Assembly: GCA_003116995.1 (NCBI GenBank)
Contig: BDSL01000098.1
Location: 310,001 to 374,000, forward strand
DNA: 64,000 bases
Direction: 5' to 3'
From: Yamagishiella unicocca
Taxonomy: Eukaryota > Chlorophyta > Chlorophyceae > Chlamydomonadales > Volvocaceae
The stretch's first letter is position 1. Every line of letters starts with the position of its first letter. Of this stretch, positions 57,140 to 64,000 are shown in pieces. The translations under genes and the position numbers were made by a program. The notes beneath the pieces were generated by a model, which was not told where the DNA came from, did no database searches, and worked only from the letters and a program-made list of their open reading frames with translations.

Positions 57140-60103
57140 GAGGGCGCGGGTTGGATGGGTGGGTAGCGGAGAGGACCGGGTGGGTGGCGTGGGTTGGGAA
57201 GCACAGCGGAGCGGAGTGGAGCGGAGCGGAGCGGAGTGGAGCGGAGTGGAGCAGTGTGGGGTGGGGTGGGGTTTCGAGGAAGACCCGTGGATGCGAGGAA
57301 AACCGTTTAGGAAAGCCCGTTGACTAGGAAGCGGAGTCGGAAACCGTTTGGTACAATACACGCGTTTGGAGATGCATGCTGGAGGACTTGGCTGAGGAAA
57401 CGGGAGCTGGAGGCCGCATGTCGGCCCCTGGCGGGTATGTCTGCTCCGACTGCGATGCCTAGGCTAACGGCAACAAGGGCCCCCGCGCGGTTTATCGAAA
57501 CGGTTTGAGAGGGGCGCATGGTAGAGAATTTGCTGAGGTGGCTGGATATGCAATAACGAAAAGCTATCCCCTCCTGGGGTGGGATGGAGCGGGGGATAGC
57601 TGGGAATAGCGGGGAGAGCGGTGGGTAGGGTGGCGGAGAAGGAGCAGTGGCTGAGAAGGGGGGCAAGGAGGTGATGTTTGTTCCGAAGGGGTCGTCGTAT
57701 CCGCTTGCCGCCGTCCTCAACCCAATGGACCTCGGGACACCTGGAAACTCCTGAGACAGGAAGTTCGGAACCGGCACACAGCCCCGCAGCTGTCTGGCAG
57801 CGTGGGCGTGTGTGTTGGGGGCTGTCGGCATCCTGCCACGCCGCTTGCGACTACCCACTTCGCCGCCCCCAAGCCACAGGTAGATGGATGGGTGCGGCCT
57901 CATTTAGGCCTCACCTGCCATCGACGTACACGTGGATCAAGGAAGGGGAAGCGCCGTACCGGTTACAGCCGAAAGACCTTCCGTCCATTGCACGAATGCC
58001 TTTCCTCTGGGCTCTCGGTTGTGAGGTGTCTGGGTGGTTTGTCTTTCGGAACCATCGGCTTTCGTGGTCTCTTTTAGTCTCAGGCGATGCGCCGATGGCT
58101 CTACCTTTTAAGGTCTGGAGCCCATTGTGACGAATACTATTACGAAGGCCGATGACGGTGGTTCGATATGTGTGGTGGGAACGCCTCGTACGAAGGCCGA
58201 TGACAGTGCTCTACCGGAAGACGACAATCTCGGGGGTCGGGGTCGCTGGCCAACCTGACGCGGTACAGCGTGCCCAGCCAGCAGCTGCTCCCTCGGCCGC
58301 TGCCGGCCTACCGACCGTTGCTCTGCTCCCACGGTCTTCGCTGTCGAGGCAAGTCCTTTGCCGCCGCACCTGAGGGGGGTCTGTCCTTCCGCACACGCTG
58401 TGTCAAACACGCTGTGCGTCGTGACAGGCAATCAGCGCCCAACAGGTGCCCGTGTCATGCCCCAGCACCGGCATGGTCGATTCGCGGGCATTAGTCATGG
58501 TTTCGGTGCCGCTCCAAAAAAGCGAATCTCAGCGCGACGGTTAAAGTGAAATATATCGCGAGTGCGTTGTTAGGTACGGTGCGTTGACACTGAGTAACGG
58601 ACTTCGTCGTATATCGTCTGATAGCTTTCGGCGTTGGACAGTAGCCGGCTCACAATCGTAGCCGAAGGGATATGATGTTGCGCACATCGGGCCCCCGTAG
58701 CCTGCGCCGCCTTAGCACGGCGGGACGCCACTCTGGCGTTCCCGGCCGTGCTCAATGTATCCTCTAGCACGAGGTGCCCAGTTACGGACGTGTAACGACA
58801 GTGGCGAGCATCTGGAGCCCCGCAAGTAACCGTGCAGTTGTGGCCCGCGCTTCGGTCGGGAGTTAAGACTACTCGGGTCAGAACTTGGAAGAGGTAGCGA
58901 CTTGCAGCGTTCACCTATTGCCAGAGTGGTAGTTGCCACAGTGGCAGTTGCAGCTGGTGCGTTTGCATGGTTGGTGTGCTCGGGGGGAGGATCGTTGCTT
59001 GCACAATGGCATCGTTACAGCACATGGGGCGCGCGCCCACCTAGCGAACAGCGGAACAGGAGCTCTCTTCCGCGAGCTTCCATGCCGATTCTGCCAACTA
59101 TCACACGACCAAATAGACAGACGCTCAAAGCAGACAAGCAGTCAAAGCTACAAAGTTTTGATGCCGCTAATATTCAAGTGATCAACTCCTACCGCCGCAT
59201 GTCGCGGCCACTAGCTAGATACTTTAGGTTTGAAGAGGATGTGGATTGCGACATAGACACGTCAGCAATGAAGACATCATCCATCCCGTGACGAAATAAG
59301 AACTAAGGCAATCTGAACAGGCCCGCTGCGATGCTTCTTCTTCAAACGCTCTATGTAACCAACCGCTCACCGCAAAGTCCGGTACCATCAGGCGACAGCC
59401 TTAGGCTGCAACAAATACAGATCATTGCAGCGCGACTTTGAGAAAGCAGTCGCTTTGAATGGCGTCATCAAGTCCCGCATTTGCACATTCATCTTGAACA
59501 ACTAACATCCTGCCTAACGCCTACCTGGGCTGCTGCACGGCTCGTAACCACTACATACGAGCGAGCACATGAACGCACGCAAGGACCACCACTACACACG
59601 GGGACACCGCGATGGCAGTAAAGTGCCATCTGTCCGACTCTTGCAACCATTTCCAAAGGACTGAGGAGGCCACGTCGGCGCGACTGCTCCACTAGCCCAA
59701 TACACACCACTTCTCCCGAGGACTTAGGAACGATAGGACACAGGGCTGGGGAACACGCGATGGCGTTGTGATTCCGTCAACCCTATTCCGGTATTAGCCA
59801 CGTACAAGCCAGGGCCGCCCCAGAGGGACTGCCGGGCAGACGCGATGGCGCATGCGAAGGGTACCGCTGTCTAGTCAGTACGGCGGTAATGCATTCACAC
59901 GAAATGTACAGAAACAGCTATGTGCAACCCGGCAAGTTCTGGGCGGTTTTGGATACCTACTGACAAGGAGAGGTGGAGCAAGCCGAAAAACACTAACACG
60001 GCAAAGGCTCCTCCATAACACGCAAAATTCAAGGGAAAACTAAGGAAAGGCTAAGAAGAGACTAACAACTACTGGATTCCTATATCCTGTCGAGCGGCAC
60101 CCT
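57140..60103. other. Convergent intergenic region
   Basis: 2.96 kb between the HAD-methyltransferase stop (+) and the membrane-protein stop (-). A GGAGCGGAGT 5-bp run (57205-57252) is followed by an A element with a second, related piece (57270-57317 and 57341-57395). Elsewhere I see no motif. The open frame 58902-59291 has a hydrophobic N-terminal stretch but no ATG start, and I cannot support it as a gene. Confidence 0.45.
57270..57395 (+). repeat. A element downstream of the HAD-methyltransferase gene
   Basis: TTTCGAGGAAGACCCGTGGA, ATGCGAGGAAAACCGTTTAG, then a second AAACCGTTTGG block and GATGCATGCTGGAGGAC. This is one of the few copies outside an intron, unless the 3' UTR is spliced. Confidence 0.65.
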
Positions 60104-63100
60104 TTACGGCAGCTCGGGGGAGGTGGGCGCCGGTTCGGGGACAATGACGCCCGACCGAGGCCGCAGCAACATCATGACTCGGGCCTGAGCCTGGCTACGG
60201 AGGCGGCCGTCCTCGGACGGCCGGCGGCTGCCCGCTTGCGATGGCGCGCCGCTACCCGTATTCTGCCTGACGGCCGATCCGGCCGGCTCGTTGGCTGGCT
60301 GTATCTCCCCGGTAGCAGTGGCGCTGCGCTCAGGCGGTTCGATCCTGATGCGGCGCTGCGACCAGCGAGCTGGAAGACCCGGCCTGCCGCCTGTGCTGGT
60401 GCTGGCGCCGGTGTTGGTGTCTGCGGCGGCGTCGTGCTCGGCTCCCGACAGCGTCACACGCCGAGGGGCCTCTCCCGGGTCGGAGATGTCCGTAGCCAGG
60501 TGCCGGTGCGACAGGTGGTGGGCGAGGAGCGCGCGGCGACCTGCCTCCGACGCCATACCGATGGCTGCTGCCAGCGAGGGCTCGGCGCCCGACAGCGTCA
60601 CGCGCCGAGAAGGCGGTCCTCCCGCCTCGGACAGGGCGCCGCTCGCCTGGCGTGATAAGCCGGCGGCGAGGCGCGAGCGATTGCCATCATCCGACCCAGG
60701 GTTCGACACGTCTCGCGCGGACATGATGCCGCCCACGATGTCGGCTGCGAGCCGGTTCCGCTCCGCACCAGACACGGTAGTGCGCCTGGGTCCGTGGCCA
60801 GCGATGCCAATCTGGCCTGGCAGGCTCTCCATGGATGGCATTCGGTTGAAGTCCATGTCCTCTCGGAGGGGGGCGCTGTTGTTGCGCTTGAACTCGCGGC
60901 GCTGCTGCTCAACGTCGGCGTCGTCATGGGCGGAGTGCACGGACCCACCGTGCGTGGACATGACGTCGCGGGGGGAAAAGGCCGAGGAGGGCCCGGATGC
61001 GTTCTGCAACTGAGCCATCCGCCAGGGCTGCATCTTGGTGGGCAGAGGAGGCACGATGGACACCTGCAGGCGTTGCAGCGCATCCGGAAGCGGGAGCATC
61101 ATGGAGCCCTGGCCCTCAGCGGGGTGCTCCAGGACATCCACGGTGGTCGCGCGGTCCAGGTCGATGCCCACGATTGACACCGCAGGGGACGCGTCGCGCT
61201 GCGACTTCCGCTTCTTGATGACACGATGCGCCACGAAAGCCGCGAGGGCAGCGGCCACTACACCGCCCACAACGACGCCGGCGATGACGCCGGCGTTGTT
61301 CTTGCCGCTGCTGCTGCTGGCGCTGCTAGGGGCGCCGCCGGCAGCCCTGCTGTCTGGAGAGGCCGCGTCTTCCTGTGTCCCGGGAGAGGTCTGCGGTGCA
61401 CCTGCTGGTGGAGAGCCACTGGGCTGGGCGTTGACCTGCAGGGAGAAAGCAACCCTGGCGGTGAGAGTCCTGACCCCACCGTCCTGGGCAGCGACTGCTA
61501 TATCATGGAACAACTGTCTCCCTTTGGACATTGCCTCCTTGGCCCTATCACGTTCAGGTCCCAGGGGTGTGCCAGCATGTATAGCCGGCCCAGGCAAAAG
61601 TCACCATATTGGTCTTGTGCCCTTTGAACACGTTTCACGACGCGCGCGTGGCCAGTGGTAGGCATTGATGCACACGCGGCATACGAAAACAGCCACACAC
61701 ACACGCACCTGTCGCCGGAGACCGTCGCCCGTGAACTGCGTTTCAAGCTCGGGCGCCATGCGGGTGACGGTTGTGGTGTCACCGGAAGTGGCGGCCGCCG
61801 CCAGGTCGTCGAGGGCGGGCCCGAGGGAGTCCTGCTGCACCACCGCCATCTGGTTAATCTTCTGTAGCGCATCGGTGGTGTCCGACTCGGTCAGCTGGGA
61901 CTCCAACTCATCCAGGTACTCCATTGCGGCCACCATCACGCTCGCGACGGCATCGAACATGCCTTCGAGCTGCGCCGACAGCAACACAGGCGTGGTGAAG
62001 CAGGAGTCAGGGTGCAAACATACGGCACCCCCAAGCCGCCAGGCAGGCAGGCAGCAACGTAACAAAGGCCACAGGCAGACATACATTTTACAAACTAGTC
62101 ATACGAGCTGGCCGTCCGGCAGCCCAACCGTTGCTTTCTGGTACCCGACCACATGAGCTGACTGGCGGACACTGCTGGATGGATCGCGGCACACCGATCA
62201 GGATGCGGTTTAGCTAGGCAGCTAGGTAGCTAGGTGACGATGTGGCAACATGGTGACATGTGCGTGGCGATGTGGCAATGCGGCTCACCAGCTGGGAGCT
62301 CGGGGCCTGCAGTATCCGCCTGCGGGTCTGGACGGCCAGGCCATTGTAGGTGTTCCGCATCAGGTCGACCAGGTACGCCTTGCTCTGTAGCTTGAGGGTG
62401 CCAGCCAACAGGTCCTTGGCCATCTGAGCCACCAGTGCCTTGGCGATCTCGTCGTCGCTGTGGGCATCGTTCAGCAGGCCTACGAGCACGAGCAAACACA
62501 GTGTGTTTGTGTGTGCAGCCACAGGCGGTGATGTAGGTACCGCCGTTAGTTAACTACTTCTAGCCATCTGTCTAGGCACGAAGCAGTTCGGCAAGTTACA
62601 GGGGCGGGGATGCTGGGCGAATTCTACCAGCTGTATGCTGGTTCCCTCCTGGCTGGGCGCTGGCAGCGCTCTTGGGGCCCTGTCAGCGTCGGTAAGTGGC
62701 GCAGCGGCAGTAGTAGTATGGGAACGCGGAGAGCCTAACTGCCCGAGTCCCCTCCCTATGCACGTTCTCTGTTGCCAGTATATTGAAATTACAACTGGGA
62801 GAAAACACTGCAGGATGGTGAAATTACAACTGTGAGAAAACAGTGCAGGATGGGGAAGAGAAGAACATATGGCGCCAGCTGGCCTTCCATGCCCCTGCAG
62901 CGCCTAGCTCGCTCACCACTTATGAAGTGGCTGGACGGACCCACTGCAGACAGCAGGCGCGAGTTGGCTAGCTTGACGCGCGCGTCCATGACGCTGCCGG
63001 CTGGCCAGCCCTGTTCCACAAAGTCCGTGGTTCTTGCCAGGTCGTTCGGCAGGTTGACGCCGAGATATTCGTAGACGCGGGCGTAGTCGCTGGCGGTGAT

Positions 63101-63799
63101 GTAGCGGGGTGCGGCGCCGTCTGTGGACGTTAGGAAGGTCCTAGACGCCAAATACGCCACTGGGTTCACCACAGCGGTTCCGCTTTTGGGGAACGGCAGC
63201 AGAACGTTCATCGACATTTGAGTCGCTCCCGACAGCGCGGTGTCCAGGCAGCCTGCTGCGACGGTGACCTGCTTGGGACAAGCAAGCCGGCGACCCCGGG
63301 CGGTGGCATGATTCAAACCATCACGCTCGCACACGACGTCAGATAGGACAGGCATACGTGTCCCCTACACCTCCAACATGAGGGCGGTATTTTAGTCCCA
63401 CGATGGAACATGAGGCTCGCTGATTTCAAGGCGCAAGCACGTGGGATACGTACACCACCGTGAAAACACAGTGACGCGAAGGGCCTTCCTGTGGTTTAGC
63501 GCGGCGACAATCCTAGCACCGCTGGCACCAGGTCGGTCTCATCTAAAGCCGATCAACAAGGCGCCATATCGAAGCCCAGAAGTAGGCATGGCGTTGGTAG
63601 GTGCCAGGCCTTCGCCTCCCATGCATGATAGGTAGCAGGCATGATAGGTAGCAGGCATGATAGGTAGCAGGCGTTAGCCTCCGTCCCATACATGGAACGA
63701 ACCCACCATGGCGCTCGAAGCGCTGGCAAAGGCCACCGAACCGGTCGACGAGGTGGCGGCCTTGGACTTGGTCCACGGGTACAAGTTCGTTGCGTCGAC
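60104..63799 (-). CDS. Single-pass membrane protein with RRVTLSGAE repeats
   Basis: Exons: 63799-63707 (tentative), 63268-62917, 62479-62289, 61969-61709, 61435-60104; the last four join in phase. The 5' end is at or beyond the right edge (a possible short first exon MLVWARTPSSAK lies at about 63953-63918). The N-terminal part is a soluble ectodomain-like region (VTVAAGCLDTALSGATQMSM; helical FDAVASVMVAAMEYLDELES). A Pro/Ser linker follows, then one transmembrane helix AGVIAGVVVGGVVAAALAAF with a stop-transfer HRVIKKRKSQR, and a roughly 330-residue Ser/Ala/Arg-rich cytosolic tail. The tail repeats RRTTVSGAE, RRVTLSGAE and RRVTLSGAE, each with a basic Arg-Arg-X-Thr kinase-type site. A type I topology is inferred from charges; no signal peptide is visible in the window. 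The family is not recognised. Confidence 0.7.
63623..63670. repeat. GCATGATAGGTAGCAG 16-bp tandem repeat, 3 copies
   Basis: Three perfect copies in the intron between exons 63799-63707 and 63268-62917 of the membrane-protein gene. Confidence 0.9.
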
Positions 63800-64000
63800 C
63801 TGCAGGTGGGCGGAGTACGGCAGGTGGGCGGAGTACGACAGGTCCATGTGTGACGATGCGCGTTCGTCCGCAGGCAAGCATGTCGGGTACATAATGACTA
63901 TGACAACCAATGCTCGTACCTTGGCTGAACTAGGTGTGCGCGCCCAGACTAGCATAGCGGATCATGCTTTGTTGCAAGCAACCACGCAAGGTTCGCGCCG

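Noticed and set aside
58902..59291. 129-codon frame with a hydrophobic N-terminal stretch, possible small membrane protein
   Set aside because: It begins at TTG; the first ATG removes the hydrophobic part. No splice partners or motif found; kept only as a remark in the intergenic entry.

Overview
The window is nuclear DNA of a flagellated green alga of the Chlamydomonas/Volvox (volvocine) type. The evidence is GC-rich coding exons, many short phase-consistent exons joined by GT-AG introns (donors mostly GTGAG, GTGGG or GTGCG), introns full of G-runs and minisatellites, TGTAA-like poly(A) candidates after several stops, a plant-type GATA factor, a plant-type nuclear-speckle RRM protein, and a ciliary (dynein regulatory complex) gene. 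Most long unspliced open frames here are artefacts of base composition. I rebuilt nine spliced genes by matching splice sites and reading phase by eye; no transcript or database search was available.

Layout: (1) 30-5604 (+), 3' part of a pepsin-type aspartic protease with a proline-rich tail, 5' end outside the window; (2) 8287-12526 (-), DRC9/IQCG, complete; (3) 14781-19811 (-), kinesin-light-chain-like TPR protein with a tentative N-terminus; (4) 24472-27827 (+), Gln/Met-rich RNA-binding protein with one NSR-type RRM; (5) 30179-37465 (-), EFR3-like scaffold; (6) 37766-41949 (+), ORAI-like calcium channel; (7) 43393-47575 (+), GATA transcription factor; (8) 50743-57139 (+), HAD hydrolase fused to a class I methyltransferase-like domain; (9) 60104 to about 63799 or beyond (-), a one-pass membrane protein with repeated RRVTLSGAE motifs.

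EFR3 and ORAI are divergent, with their start codons 300 bp apart. Both products are expected at the plasma membrane, one in phosphoinositide supply and one in calcium entry, so shared control is plausible but unproven. The other neighbours are functionally unrelated.

The most interesting layer is non-coding. Two related short repeat families (A, with GGTTGCGAGGAAGACCCGTG at one end; B, with a GCATAAAAACCGGTTACACG-like end) recur in the introns of at least five unrelated genes. The same end usually points at the nearest splice site. One B copy sits between duplicated 17-bp 3' splice sites in the HAD-methyltransferase gene and could add 22 codons in frame. This looks like introner-type intron colonisation. 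Other structures are minisatellites grown from 5' splice sites, an A-X-A'-X' nested inverted repeat (about 21.0-23.6 kb), a palindrome carrying a dead gene fragment (13.1-13.8 kb), and a long hairpin inside an ORAI intron.
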